The notes under the pieces are model-generated. The model ran no database searches. It had not been told where the DNA came from and saw only the letters and a list, made by a program, of their open reading frames with translations. From contig JDUB01000012.1 in NCBI GenBank assembly GCA_000771265.1, positions 42,446 through 106,445 on the forward strand: a DNA stretch of 64,000 nt, given 5' to 3'. Shown in pieces: positions 1 to 9,057 of the stretch (positions are counted from its first letter, which is position 1; each line of letters opens with the position of its first letter). The translations under genes and the position numbers were made by a program. This stretch comes from Bifidobacterium thermophilum DSM 20210 (lineage in GTDB: Bacteria; Actinomycetota; Actinomycetes; Actinomycetales; Bifidobacteriaceae).

Positions 1-387
1 ATCCTCGACCAGTACCGGATGGTCGAACGACCGGTAGGCGATGGTGCCGAACGCGCCACCCGCATGATTGGGCTGAGGGATTGCGTTGACCTGATCGAAG
101 CCGTAATGTTCCAAGCAGTCCCGTTCAATGACCAGTGCACGGTTCAAATGCTCGCAGCATTGTGCGGCGAGGAAGATCCCCGTCGGTTTCAGTACCGATT
201 GGGCACCCTCGAACAGGTACGGTGCCACATCCATGGACGTATGGGTGCCGATTTGCTCGCCAAGCACCTCGCTGGACGAGCATCCGATGACGAAAATATC
301 GCCGGCGGACAAGTGTGCCGCCTTAAGGACCTCGCGTGTCGCTTGCGCGGTCTGCTGCCTGATCTGTTCAAAATCCTGTGTCTGCAT
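1..387 (-). CDS. YwlG/DUF436 (TIGR01440-type) family protein, partial
   Basis: Reading the minus strand from an ATG at 387 gives an open frame of 129 codons that runs off the left window edge, so the C-terminus is missing. The protein begins MQTQDFEQIRQQTAQATREV and contains a segment reading GCSSSEVLGEQIGTHTSMD and then AAQCCEHLNRALVIER, which I recognise as the YwlG/DUF436 family (about 180 residues in full-length members). The biochemical role of this family is not established. Its start faces the 73-bp palindrome array that separates it from the divergently read RNA methyltransferase gene. Family assignment is from remembered motifs; the function is unknown. Confidence 0.8.
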   Translation of the reverse strand, partial: MQTQDFEQIRQQTAQATREVLKAAHLSAGDIFVIGCSSSEVLGEQIGTHTSMDVAPYLFEGAQSVLKPTGIFLAAQCCEHLNRALVIERDCLEHYGFDQVNAIPQPNHAGGAFGTIAYRSFDHPVLVED

Positions 388-575
388 ACCGCCGATTGTA
401 CTAGCGCGTCGTTGCACACCGCCCCTGCGGTTCACCTGCGGTCAAACCAATCATCATTCATGATGCGAATTCCCGGCTTCTTTCAGGTAAATCGGTAGAA
501 CCATCCCAGTGTTACGCAATGGGAATGCAAGCTGCGCGGAAGTGTTCTCCCATAATTGCGGCTTGTAACAGTGTC

Positions 576-895
576 CATCGTGTGAGTGAATCCTCACATG
601 TTGGCCCCTTGTCTCCTTTAATTCTTGGTATTGCAGGTCTTTACCGGTCACTGTGTGAGGATCCGCTCGCATAGTGACCTAGTTGGGTGAAGGATTCTGC
701 TGGTTTGGGTGTTCCGCCCGTCATTGTGTGAGAATCCGCTCACACAGTGGCCTGGTTGAGCGCGTGCGGGTGGCCTGGGGGAGTGTTAGTTGGTCATCAT
801 GCGAGTGAATCCTCACATGTTGGCCCGGTTGGATGCTGTGCGGGTGGCCTGAGGTGTGATAGATGCCCGCCGTGTGAGCAGATCCTCGCACGCCA
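576..895. repeat. Five palindromes with exact 73-bp period
   Basis: The 388-929 gap holds no convincing gene. It does contain five inverted repeats of the form TGYGAG-N6-CTCRCA whose left arms start at 581, 654, 727, 800 and 873, an exact 73-bp step. In copies 2 and 3 the arms extend to 11 bp (for example CATTGTGTGAG / CTCACACAGTG at 722-749). Copies 1, 3 and 4 are followed by similar GTTGGCC/GTGGCC sequence, whereas the remaining roughly 35 bp of each unit differ. Related elements occur at 63837-63956. It may be a multi-site protein-binding region or a palindromic intergenic repeat; the sequence alone cannot decide. Confidence 0.85.
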
Positions 896-916
896 CGCCA
901 GGTAGCCGCCGCCGCG

Positions 917-922
917 TACAGT
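917..922 (+). promoter_or_regulatory. -10 hexamer TACAGT of a probable leaderless RNA methyltransferase gene
   Basis: TACAGT lies at -13 to -8 relative to the ATG at 930, and no purine-rich ribosome binding site precedes that ATG. This spacing would place the transcription start at or next to the ATG, the pattern known for leaderless actinobacterial genes. The same geometry recurs before proA and before the gene at 47743. Confidence 0.55.
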
Positions 923-929
923 GGGCGGT

Positions 930-1838
930 ATGCCGTTGAACAATGAGATACTGAGCAATCCGCATGCTGATCGCGTGCGCAAGATCGCAGGCTTGGAGTC
1001 CAAGTCGCAGCGCGAACGCTCCGGGCGCTTCCTTATCGAAGGCCCGCAATCCGTACGCGAGGCGATCCGTTGGCGTCCCGACGCCGTGACTGACCTGTAC
1101 GTGCAGATGAGCGGGGACGACCCACAGCCCGCGAACCAGACCATCGCCGAAATCTACCGCGAGGCGCTTGACAACCCGCGGGCGGGCCAGCAGGGTGGCC
1201 TGTACATCCACGGCGCCACCGCCAAAGTCTTGCGCCAGATCAGCGGGGACTGCCAAGGCATCGCCGCCGTCGGCCTCACCGAACGCATGCAAGACGACCC
1301 CGATGACCTCGACTGGTCAGATCATCCCATGGTCGCCGCGTTCTGGCAGGTGCGCGACCCTGGCAATGCGGGTACTGTGATCCGCGCCGCCGATGCCGCC
1401 GGCTGTGACGCCGTGATTTTCGTGGATGACAGCGTCGACCGCTTCAATCCCAAGGTCATCCGCGCCACCGCCGGATCGCTGTTCCATGTGCCGGTCCTGA
1501 CCATGACCACCCAGGATTTCCTTGGTTGGTGCGCTGGCGAGCACAGCACTTTGGTTGCCGCCGACGTGCATGGCACGCCGGATCGGGCCCCCGAACAGCT
1601 GCCGGGTCTGCTCGGCGAACGCGGCCACATGCTGGAACACGAACCGCAGGACTCCAGCCGTCCGCTTACCGTGCTGTTCGGCAACGAGGCGCGCGGTCTG
1701 CCGGCCCACTTGGTCGAGCAAGCCGACCGTGTTGTCGCCATCCCGATTTATGGGAAGGCCGAATCGCTGAACCTGGCGACCAGCGCGGCAGTCATGCTCA
1801 TGAGCCTGGCTATGTCGAGTCATATTGGGAAAATGTGA
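930..1838 (+). CDS. TrmH/SpoU-family RNA 2'-O-methyltransferase
   Basis: 302-residue protein expected to transfer a methyl group from S-adenosylmethionine to a ribose 2'-OH of rRNA or tRNA. The N-terminal part resembles the SpoU substrate-binding domain (KSQRERSGRFLIEGPQSVRE). The C-terminal part has the SPOUT knot signatures: DPGNAGTVIRAADAAGCDAV, then VLFGNEARGLPAHLVEQAD and IPIYGKAESLNLATSAAVML. I chose the ATG at 930 over the in-frame GTG at 921 because of the -10 hexamer at 917-922. It lies 57 bp upstream of pheS on the same strand, as is common in actinobacteria. The exact target nucleotide cannot be told from sequence. Confidence 0.9.
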   Translation: MPLNNEILSNPHADRVRKIAGLESKSQRERSGRFLIEGPQSVREAIRWRPDAVTDLYVQMSGDDPQPANQTIAEIYREALDNPRAGQQGGLYIHGATAKVLRQISGDCQGIAAVGLTERMQDDPDDLDWSDHPMVAAFWQVRDPGNAGTVIRAADAAGCDAVIFVDDSVDRFNPKVIRATAGSLFHVPVLTMTTQDFLGWCAGEHSTLVAADVHGTPDRAPEQLPGLLGERGHMLEHEPQDSSRPLTVLFGNEARGLPAHLVEQADRVVAIPIYGKAESLNLATSAAVMLMSLAMSSHIGKM

Positions 1839-1895
1839 AGACGGTACAACGGCTTGAGCGAGAGCGACGTTTCACTGAAATAAGAAAGGGTACTC

Positions 1896-2963
1896 GTGGC
1901 ACAGAGCGCGGTATTCGATGCACAGGCGGTGACCGCAGCGGTCAACGAAGGCATCGGGAAGATCGAAAAAGCCTCCAGCTCGGAGGAATTGAAAGCCATC
2001 AAAACCCAGTATGCGGGTGCGGAATCGGCAATGACGCAAGCGAGCAAGGCTATTGGCTCGCTCCCCGCCGACCAGAAGAAGGAAGCCGGCAAGCTCATGG
2101 GCAAGCTGCGCGCCGATTTCGGGCGCGCGTTTGGCGCCAAGCAGCAGCAGATCAAGGCTGAGGAGGAGCAGCGCGCCCTCGCAGCCGAGACGGTTGACAT
2201 GACGCTGCCGATCCGCCGTAAGCCCTTGGGCGCGCGTCATCCGCTGCCGAGGCTTATGGAGGATGTCGAGGACTTCTTCATCTCGATGGGCTGGCAGATT
2301 TCGGCGGGTCCGGAAGTGGAAACCGAGTGGTATGACTTCGACGCCTTGAACTTCGGCCCCGACCATCCCGCCCGCCAGATGCAGGACACCTTCTATGTCA
2401 AGGGCAATCAGGCCAAGGACGCTGCGGGCTTCGTCGGCTCCAACATGGTGTTGCGTACGCAGACTTCCTCCGACCAGGTGCGCGCGCTGCTTACCCGCGG
2501 GGTTCCGCTGTATATCGCGTCCCCGGGCCGTGTGTTCCGCACGGACGAGCTCGACGCCACCCACACCCCGGTGTTCCACCAGTGCGAGGCGCTTGCGGTG
2601 GACAAGCATCTGACCATGGCCGATCTCAAGGGCGTGCTGGACAAGCTTGCCGTCGCCATGTTCGGCCCCGAGGCCAAGACCCGTCTGCGCCCGAGCTACT
2701 TCCCGTTCACTGAGCCGAGCGCCGAGCTTGACCTGTGGTTCCCTGACAAGAAGGGCGGCGCCGGCTGGCTCGAATGGGGCGGCTGCGGCATGGTCAACCC
2801 GAACGTGCTCAAGTCCGCGGGGCTTGACCCGGAGGTCTACACCGGCTTCGCGTTCGGCGTCGGCATGGAGCGTACGCTTCTGCTGCGCCACGACATCAAC
2901 GACATGCACGACCTCGTCGAAGGTGACGTGCGCTTCAGCGAACAGTTTGTGATGGGGGAGTGA
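1896..2963 (+). CDS. pheS: Phenylalanyl-tRNA synthetase alpha chain
   Basis: 355-residue class II aminoacyl-tRNA synthetase subunit. With PheT it forms an alpha2-beta2 enzyme that charges tRNA-Phe in the cytoplasm. An N-terminal coiled-coil region (about residues 1-95) precedes the catalytic core. Motif 2 is visible in GRVFRTDELDATHTPVFHQC and motif 3 in GFAFGVGMERTLLLRH. Start is GTG at 1896, preceded by AAGAAAGG at a good distance. It is 7 bp from pheT, so the two subunits are almost certainly co-transcribed. Length is normal for the family. Confidence 0.97.
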   Translation: MAQSAVFDAQAVTAAVNEGIGKIEKASSSEELKAIKTQYAGAESAMTQASKAIGSLPADQKKEAGKLMGKLRADFGRAFGAKQQQIKAEEEQRALAAETVDMTLPIRRKPLGARHPLPRLMEDVEDFFISMGWQISAGPEVETEWYDFDALNFGPDHPARQMQDTFYVKGNQAKDAAGFVGSNMVLRTQTSSDQVRALLTRGVPLYIASPGRVFRTDELDATHTPVFHQCEALAVDKHLTMADLKGVLDKLAVAMFGPEAKTRLRPSYFPFTEPSAELDLWFPDKKGGAGWLEWGGCGMVNPNVLKSAGLDPEVYTGFAFGVGMERTLLLRHDINDMHDLVEGDVRFSEQFVMGE

Positions 2964-2970
2964 TTGACCC

Positions 2971-5583
2971 ATGCCTATGGTTGATATTGACTGGCTCAAG
3001 GAACATGTCGAGGTTCCCCAGGGCCTGACCTACGAACAGCTTGCCAAGGACCTTGTCAAGGTCGGTCTCGAAGAGGAACAGATTCATGCTTCCCAGGTGA
3101 CCGGTCCGATTGTGGTCGGCTATGTGGTGGATGCCACGCCGGAACCGCAGAAGAACGGCAAGACCATCAACTGGTGCCATGTGGATGTCGGCGACAAGTA
3201 CAATGCCGTTGACGAGAACGGCAACAAGGTGCCGCGCGGCATCGTGTGTGGAGCGCCGAATATGGCCGCCGGCGAGAAGGTTGTCGTCACGCTGCCGGGA
3301 GCTGTGCTGCCCGGTGATTTCCGTATCGAACCGCGCAAGACCTACGGGCATATGTCCGACGGCATGTGCGCTTCCGAACGCGAACTCGGACTCGGCGACA
3401 ACCATGACGGCATCATCCTGCTGCGCAACTACGGCTTCACGCCTGACGAGTATGAGGCGCTCAAGCCCGGCGACGACGCGATGCACCTGCTGCATTTGGA
3501 TCAGCCGATTCTTGAGATCAACATCACCCCGGACCGCGGGTACACGCTTTCCTACCGTGGTGTGGCGCGCGAATATCATCATTCCACCGGTGCGAAGTTC
3601 ACCGATCCGGTGATTGAGCTCAACGAGAAGGCGCCGGATCTGACCGCTGTGGCGGCTGGCACCCCGTCCGACATCGAAGTGTCCATCGAAGATGACAACC
3701 CGATTCACGGTGTCCCCGGTTGCGACCGCTATTATGCTCGTGCGGTGCGCAATTTCGACCCGTCCTCGCATACGCCGAACTGGATGCGTCGCCGTCTGAT
3801 ACGTTCGGGCATGCGGTCCATTTCGCTCGCTGTGGATGTCACGAACTATGTGATGCTTGACTTGGGCCAGCCGATGCACGCCTACGATTTGGACAAGATC
3901 GAAGGCCCGATCGTTGTGCGCCGCGCCAAGGCGGGCGAGAAGCTCACCACGCTCGACGGCAAGGATCATGACCTGAGCCCGGAAGACCTGCTGATCACGG
4001 ATTCGCCCAACGGCCAGCACGGTTCACGCATCCTCGGCATCGCCGGCGTGATGGGCGGTCTGTATGGCGAAGTGACCGCCGAAACGAAGAACGTGCTGCT
4101 GGAATCCGCGCATTTTGACCAGGTCACCATCGCGCGTTCGGCCCGTCGCCACAAGATTCCTTCCGAGGCGTCGAAGCGTTTCGAACGCGGCGTGGACTTC
4201 GCATTGCAGCCAGCTGCCGCGCAGATGGCAGCCGAACTGATGACCAAGTACGGCAACGGTGAGCCGTCTGAGCATCCTACCGACGTGAACAACACGCCTG
4301 CGCGTCGTCGTCCTATCCACTTCAAGGCCGACGAGGTTCGTCGCGTCGCAGGCCTTGATACTCCGGTCAACAAGATCAGTGATATCCTCACCGATATCGG
4401 CTGCATGGTCGCCGGCGGCGGCAACGGCGAATTCTCCGTCACCCCGCCGACGTGGCGTCCTGACTTGAACGAGCCGTGCGATTTGGTCGAGGAAGTCGCC
4501 CGTCTGGTCGGCTACGACCAAATTCCGACCACCGTACCGCCGGCCCCCGTATCCGGCGCGGTCGGCCTGACCCCTGACCAGCGTCATCGCCGTGAAGTGG
4601 CCAACGAGCTCGCCGAATACGGTATGGTCGAGACGCTGAGCTACCCGTTCGTCGGCGACGCCGACTACAAGGCGTTCTCCTATGACACCGAAGCGGTCAA
4701 GCCCGTCAGCGTGGAAATCGCGAACCCGCTCGCCGGAGACCGTCCGTTCCTGCGCCGCGAAGTCCTGCCGACCTTGGCTCACACCGTGCAGCGCAATCTG
4801 CGTCGCGGCATTGAGGACGTCAGCCTGTATGAAATCGGGCATGTGTACCTGTGGGATCCGAACGCCCCCGCCATCCCGGCGCTCCCCGGCGGTGTCAAGC
4901 CGACCGACGAACAACTCAAGGCGTTGGACGCCGGTCTGCCGGACCAGCCGCTTCACGTGGCTGGCATCCTTGCCGGCAAGGCTGAGGAGACCGGTTGGCT
5001 TGGCGTGCATCGTGACGTCGATTGGTCTGACGCGGTCGAAGCCGTGCAGCGGATCAGCGACCGTCTGGGCGCGCATCTGACGTTGTCGCAGCCGGCTGCC
5101 GCGGATGTTCCCGCGCAATGGCATCCGGGTCGCGCAGCCAAGGTGATGGCCGGTGAAACCGAGGTTGGCATGGTCGGCGAGCTGCATCCGCACGTCAACG
5201 ATGCGCTCGAATTCCCGGCTCATACCGCGGCCTTCGAGCTCAATCTGACCGCGCTGTTCGGCACACTTGATGGCAAGCCCGTGCAAGCCAAGCCGATTTC
5301 AACCTTCCCGCCGGTCAAGCAGGATCTCGCATTCACTGTTCCTGATACGGTGAGCGCCGCTCAGCTTGAAGCCGCGATCCGCAAGGCGGCAGGCAACCAG
5401 CTTGAATCCATTGAACTGTTCGACGTGTTCACCGGCGATCAGCTCGGTGAAGGCAAGAAGTCGCTCGCGTTCTCGGTGGTCTTCCGTTCTACGGACAAGA
5501 CGTTCGACTCGCAGGACAGCGTCACGGTTCGTAAGGCCGTCACCGACGCCGCCGCTGAGCTTGGCGCGCAATTGCGTGCATAA
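2971..5583 (+). CDS. pheT: Phenylalanyl-tRNA synthetase beta chain
   Basis: 870-residue partner of PheS. The visible order is an N-terminal EMAP/OB tRNA-binding domain (about residues 40-160, VVGYVVDATPEPQ), a B3/4 editing domain (about 215-400), a B5 domain (about 425-500), a catalytic-like core and the C-terminal FDX-ACB anticodon-binding domain (STFPPVKQDLAFTVPDTV near residue 780). The start ATG at 2971 lies behind GGGGGAG, which overlaps the end of pheS and suggests translational coupling. Length is slightly above the usual 800-840 residues. Two strong hairpins follow at 5615-5682. Confidence 0.97.
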   Translation: MPMVDIDWLKEHVEVPQGLTYEQLAKDLVKVGLEEEQIHASQVTGPIVVGYVVDATPEPQKNGKTINWCHVDVGDKYNAVDENGNKVPRGIVCGAPNMAAGEKVVVTLPGAVLPGDFRIEPRKTYGHMSDGMCASERELGLGDNHDGIILLRNYGFTPDEYEALKPGDDAMHLLHLDQPILEINITPDRGYTLSYRGVAREYHHSTGAKFTDPVIELNEKAPDLTAVAAGTPSDIEVSIEDDNPIHGVPGCDRYYARAVRNFDPSSHTPNWMRRRLIRSGMRSISLAVDVTNYVMLDLGQPMHAYDLDKIEGPIVVRRAKAGEKLTTLDGKDHDLSPEDLLITDSPNGQHGSRILGIAGVMGGLYGEVTAETKNVLLESAHFDQVTIARSARRHKIPSEASKRFERGVDFALQPAAAQMAAELMTKYGNGEPSEHPTDVNNTPARRRPIHFKADEVRRVAGLDTPVNKISDILTDIGCMVAGGGNGEFSVTPPTWRPDLNEPCDLVEEVARLVGYDQIPTTVPPAPVSGAVGLTPDQRHRREVANELAEYGMVETLSYPFVGDADYKAFSYDTEAVKPVSVEIANPLAGDRPFLRREVLPTLAHTVQRNLRRGIEDVSLYEIGHVYLWDPNAPAIPALPGGVKPTDEQLKALDAGLPDQPLHVAGILAGKAEETGWLGVHRDVDWSDAVEAVQRISDRLGAHLTLSQPAAADVPAQWHPGRAAKVMAGETEVGMVGELHPHVNDALEFPAHTAAFELNLTALFGTLDGKPVQAKPISTFPPVKQDLAFTVPDTVSAAQLEAAIRKAAGNQLESIELFDVFTGDQLGEGKKSLAFSVVFRSTDKTFDSQDSVTVRKAVTDAAAELGAQLRA

Positions 5584-5614
5584 TCGGCGGTTACGCTGAC
5601 AAGGGTGCTATCGT

Positions 5615-5682
5615 GGTGTGCGCAAGCGGCGCACACCCGGAAGACCATTGATTCTGCCGGCTCCCGGATTGGGCGCCGGCAG
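5615..5682 (+). terminator. Two consecutive GC-rich hairpins after pheT
   Basis: GGTGTGCGC (5615-5623) pairs perfectly with GCGCACACC (5629-5637) across a 5-nt loop. Then CTGCCGGC (5654-5661) pairs perfectly with GCCGGCAG (5675-5682). Neither is followed by a clear T-run. They may act as transcription stops or 3'-end stabilisers of the pheST mRNA; a canonical intrinsic terminator is not proven. Confidence 0.5.
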
Positions 5683-5779
5683 ATGTGTATTCAGGCTGTC
5701 CGGCCTTGTGACCGGGCGGCGTACAGGCCGGACAACGGCAGCCGCGGTGCGTAACATCGCGCGGCAACGAGGAGGAACC

Positions 5780-6577
5780 ATGAGCGAAGCCGATCGTCCC
5801 GGACAGACGGCATCTGAACCGCAGCAGACCACGGGCGAGAGCGTCGGTTCTGCGCAGTCTGCACAGACAAGCCGGTCCGGAGCACCGGAATACGGTGCCA
5901 TGCGCAGTCAGTTCCCCGCCGATTACAATCCTTACCAGTTCGGCCGCGACGATGACGACAGCGGTAAGAACAAGCGTCAGGACGCCAATTCTTCTCCTGC
6001 GGGGCAACAGGACGGCAACACCCAGCCGGCAATGCCGTGGGCGGGCGCGCCGCAGAAGGAACAATGGCCGGGGAACAATCAACCGCAAGGCCCGTCCCGG
6101 CAGTATCCGTCTGAGCAATACACCCAGCCGGGAACGCAGAATCCGAACCAGCCATACGGGCCGTATCCGTACGGACCGCAAGGTGTGTGGTCGCAACAAG
6201 GCAGGAACGGTACGCCGTTGCCGGGCCAACCCGGTTATCAGCCACGGTATTTCAACGGTATCGATGTCAACGACCCCGCTTCCAATCCGTTGTACGGGCG
6301 CTGGGACAGTTCGGCCATCGTGTCGTTCGTGTTCGCGCTCATGGGCTTGCCTATCCTTCCGGCGATTCTTGGGGCCGTCTCGATCTGGCGTGACAAGACC
6401 TTCCATATGAAAGGTCGAGGCTTCGCCATCGCCGCCGTCATCATCGACGTGATTATCACTGTGGTGTGGGTGTGGATGCTGGTCAAAGGCATCACCTCCG
6501 CCGATTTGTACCAGATGATCGGCAACCAGCTGTACGGCGGTGGATCGGGAAGCGGAACGGATTCGCTGAGCGCCTGA
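5780..6577 (+). CDS. DUF4190-type membrane protein with Q/P/N-rich N-terminal half
   Basis: 265-residue protein of unknown function. Residues 1-160 are hydrophilic and rich in Gln, Pro, Asn and Gly (repeated PYGPYPYG-like and SQQG segments) and look disordered. From about residue 175 there are two membrane segments (IVSFVFALMGLPILPAILG and FAIAAVIIDVIITVVWVWML) separated by WRDKTFHMKGRG, matching the DUF4190 pattern. The frame is open upstream to 5618, but the ATG at 5780 is chosen because GAGGAGGAACC precedes it. It lies between pheT and the arginine operon and is probably independent of both. No function is inferred. Confidence 0.8.
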   Translation: MSEADRPGQTASEPQQTTGESVGSAQSAQTSRSGAPEYGAMRSQFPADYNPYQFGRDDDDSGKNKRQDANSSPAGQQDGNTQPAMPWAGAPQKEQWPGNNQPQGPSRQYPSEQYTQPGTQNPNQPYGPYPYGPQGVWSQQGRNGTPLPGQPGYQPRYFNGIDVNDPASNPLYGRWDSSAIVSFVFALMGLPILPAILGAVSIWRDKTFHMKGRGFAIAAVIIDVIITVVWVWMLVKGITSADLYQMIGNQLYGGGSGSGTDSLSA

Positions 6578-6641
6578 CCGCGCCTGACTGCGCGTGCGCG
6601 GCGGGCTGTGGTGTTGCCTGAACGTTGTGCGCGACACACCC

Positions 6642-6681
6642 ATGCATAGTTATACATGGTTCTGTATAGATATGCTATACT
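6642..6681 (+). promoter_or_regulatory. Tandem ARG boxes overlapping the argC promoter
   Basis: An ARG-box-like palindrome ATGCATAGTTATACATGG lies at 6642-6659. It is followed by CTGTATAG-N5-CTATACTG at 6662-6682, which contains a -10 hexamer TATACT (6676-6681). The same arrangement precedes argG. ArgR with bound arginine is known to bind such AT-rich palindromes, and argR is in this operon, so autoregulated repression of argCJBDFR is likely. The boundaries are by eye. Confidence 0.8.
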
Positions 6682-6725
6682 GGCGGTATTGATATGCAGC
6701 CATCATGCATGGGAAGTGATGTGAA

Positions 6726-7820
6726 ATGGCAAAATACACCGTCGCGGTGGCGGGAGCCACCGGGTATGCAGGCGGGGAGGCGTTGCGCATTTTGGCGGCG
6801 CACCCCGATTTCGAGGTGACGTGCGTCGCAGGTCATTCTTCGGTGGGAGACCGACTGGGCAAGCATATGCCGCACATCCCGCAGCTTGCGGATTTGACGG
6901 TGCAGGACACCACCTCGGAAGTACTCAATGGGCATGATGTCATCGTGCTTGCCTTGCCGCACGGCGCTTCCGGCGCTTTGGCCGCCGAGCTCGACCCGCA
7001 GTCCATCGTTGTCGACTTGGGTGCGGACCACCGTCTCGAAGAGCGGGACGCTTGGGATGTTTTCTATGGCGGTGATTTCTACGAGCACTGGACGTACGGC
7101 ATGCCCGAGCTCATCACCGGCAAGAGCGCTGACGGCACGTACACCCGTCAACGTGCCGCATTGCCCGGCGCCAAGCGCATCGCCGGCCCGGGGTGCAATG
7201 TCACCGCGACCACATTCGCGTTGCAGCCCGGTATCGCCGAAGGGCTGGTCGAACATACCGGCATCGTCGCCGACCTCGCCGTCGGGTATTCGGGTGCCGG
7301 CAAGAACCTCAAACGCACCAACCTGCTGGCTGCTGAAGCCTTCGGTTCCGCGGTGCCTTATGGCGTCGGCGGCACCCATCGGCATATCCCCGAAATCCTG
7401 CAGAACTTCGCCCATGCCGCCGGTTTGCAGGCGGCGCAGGCATCGAAGTTCTCTCTGTCGTTCACCCCGGTGCTGGTGCCGATGGCGCGTGGCATCCTCG
7501 CTACGGTGAGCGCGCCGATGACCGACGCCGCCCGTAATCTGAGCGACGACCAGTTGCATGCGGTCTGGGAACAGGCATACGCAGGGCAGGATTTCGTCAC
7601 TGTGTTGCCGCAGGGTACGCTTCCGGCCACAGGCAATGTCGTCGGCTCGAACGCGGCGCATGTTCAGGTCGTCGCCGACCGGCATGCAGGCAGAATCATC
7701 GCTTTCGCCGCAATCGACAACCTCAACAGGGGAACCGCCGGGCAGGCGGTCGAATCGCTGAACATCGCCTTGGGGCTTCCCGAGGACCAAGGTCTGACCA
7801 AGATTGGAGTGGCACCATGA
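6726..7820 (+). CDS. argC: N-acetyl-gamma-glutamyl-phosphate reductase
   Basis: 364-residue enzyme that reduces N-acetylglutamyl phosphate to N-acetylglutamate semialdehyde with NADPH, third step of arginine synthesis. The Rossmann signature VAGATGYAGGEALRIL is at the N-terminus and the catalytic cysteine sits in GPGCNVTATTFAL (about residue 157). First gene of the argCJBDFR unit, downstream of tandem ARG boxes. The start ATG is preceded by GGGAAGTGATGTGAA. Its stop overlaps the argJ start by 4 bases (ATGA), implying coupled translation. Length is slightly above the typical 340-350 residues. Confidence 0.97.
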   Translation: MAKYTVAVAGATGYAGGEALRILAAHPDFEVTCVAGHSSVGDRLGKHMPHIPQLADLTVQDTTSEVLNGHDVIVLALPHGASGALAAELDPQSIVVDLGADHRLEERDAWDVFYGGDFYEHWTYGMPELITGKSADGTYTRQRAALPGAKRIAGPGCNVTATTFALQPGIAEGLVEHTGIVADLAVGYSGAGKNLKRTNLLAAEAFGSAVPYGVGGTHRHIPEILQNFAHAAGLQAAQASKFSLSFTPVLVPMARGILATVSAPMTDAARNLSDDQLHAVWEQAYAGQDFVTVLPQGTLPATGNVVGSNAAHVQVVADRHAGRIIAFAAIDNLNRGTAGQAVESLNIALGLPEDQGLTKIGVAP

Positions 7821-8986
7821 GTGTAACGTTCGCACAAGGATTCTCCGCCGCCGGAGTCGCCGCCGGCATCTCCGCGAAGGCGGGCAAGCTTGATCTTGCC
7901 TTCGTGGTCAACAACGGCCCGCTTGACGCGGCGGCTGGCGTATTCACCTCCAACCGATTCTGTGCCGCCCCCGTACAGTGGTCGCGCAAAGCGGTGGCCG
8001 ACGGCCATCTCAAGGCCGTGGTGCTCAATTCCGGCGGGGCCAACGCCTGCACCGGGCAGCCCGGGTTCGAACAGTCCCAAGCCACCGCGCATGAGGCGGC
8101 AGGCCTGCTCGGCGTCGAAGACGGCAAGGTCGCGGTATGCTCGACCGGCTTGATCGGCGAGCTGCTGCCACTGGACCACGTCCTGTCCGGAGTGCACAGC
8201 GCTTACGCGGGGCTTGATTCCGGCGAACAGGGCGGAAGCGACGCCGCGCACGCAATCATGACCACCGACACCAAGCCGAAAACCGTGGCGTTGGAAGGCA
8301 ACGGATACCGCATCGGCGGCATGGTCAAAGGCTCCGGCATGATCGCCCCACAGCTGGCTACGATGCTCTGTGTCATCACCACTGACGCCATCGTCACCCC
8401 GGGCGCCATGCAGGCCGCGTTGTCCGCAGGCACCTCAGTGACCTTCAACCGCATTGACACCGACGGCTGCATGTCCACTAACGACACCGTGCTGCTGCTC
8501 GCATCAGGCGCTTCCGGCGTGGAGCCGGACCCTGACGAATTCAACGATCTCGTCCGTCAGGCATGCGCATCTCTTGCCCGCCAGATCGTAGGCGACGGTG
8601 AAGGCGCCAGCCACGACATCCGCATCAGCATCCACGGGGCAACCAGTGAAGACGCGGCGCTAGCCTGCGGGCGTGCCATCGCCGCATCGAACCTGTTCAA
8701 ATGCGCGGTCAGCGGCAACGACCCGAACTGGGGCCGCATCCTCAGCTCGCTGGGCACGGTTCCGCCTAGTGTCGCACCATTCGACCCGACGCATGTTGAT
8801 GTCGACGTCAACGGCGTGCGCATCTGCCAAGGAGGCGGCACCGGGCGTGATCGCTCCGAGGTCGATATGACCCCGCGCGAAGTGGGGGTGGACGTCTACC
8901 TCAACGCCGGCGAGGCCGAAGCGACCGTGTGGACCGACGACCTGACCCACGAATACGTACACATCAACGCCGATTACGAGAGCTGA
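7817..8986 (+). CDS. argJ: Glutamate N-acetyltransferase / amino-acid acetyltransferase
   Basis: 389-residue ornithine acetyltransferase. It transfers the acetyl group from N-acetylornithine to glutamate, recycling acetate in the pathway; some family members also use acetyl-CoA. The autocleavage site is visible as [20 protein letters not shown], where the Thr of ATML becomes the nucleophile of the beta chain. The conserved [13 protein letters not shown] segment is near residue 300. Start overlaps argC by 4 bases. No argA/argE homologue is present in the window, consistent with the cyclic pathway. Whether the enzyme is mono- or bifunctional cannot be judged from sequence. Confidence 0.96.
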   Translation: MSVTFAQGFSAAGVAAGISAKAGKLDLAFVVNNGPLDAAAGVFTSNRFCAAPVQWSRKAVADGHLKAVVLNSGGANACTGQPGFEQSQATAHEAAGLLGVEDGKVAVCSTGLIGELLPLDHVLSGVHSAYAGLDSGEQGGSDAAHAIMTTDTKPKTVALEGNGYRIGGMVKGSGMIAPQLATMLCVITTDAIVTPGAMQAALSAGTSVTFNRIDTDGCMSTNDTVLLLASGASGVEPDPDEFNDLVRQACASLARQIVGDGEGASHDIRISIHGATSEDAALACGRAIAASNLFKCAVSGNDPNWGRILSSLGTVPPSVAPFDPTHVDVDVNGVRICQGGGTGRDRSEVDMTPREVGVDVYLNAGEAEATVWTDDLTHEYVHINADYES

Positions 8987-9057
8987 TCGGCAAAGGTCGC
9001 TTACGAGGCTATGCCTGTCACAGACACGCAAGCGATTACACATACAGAAAGAACGGC

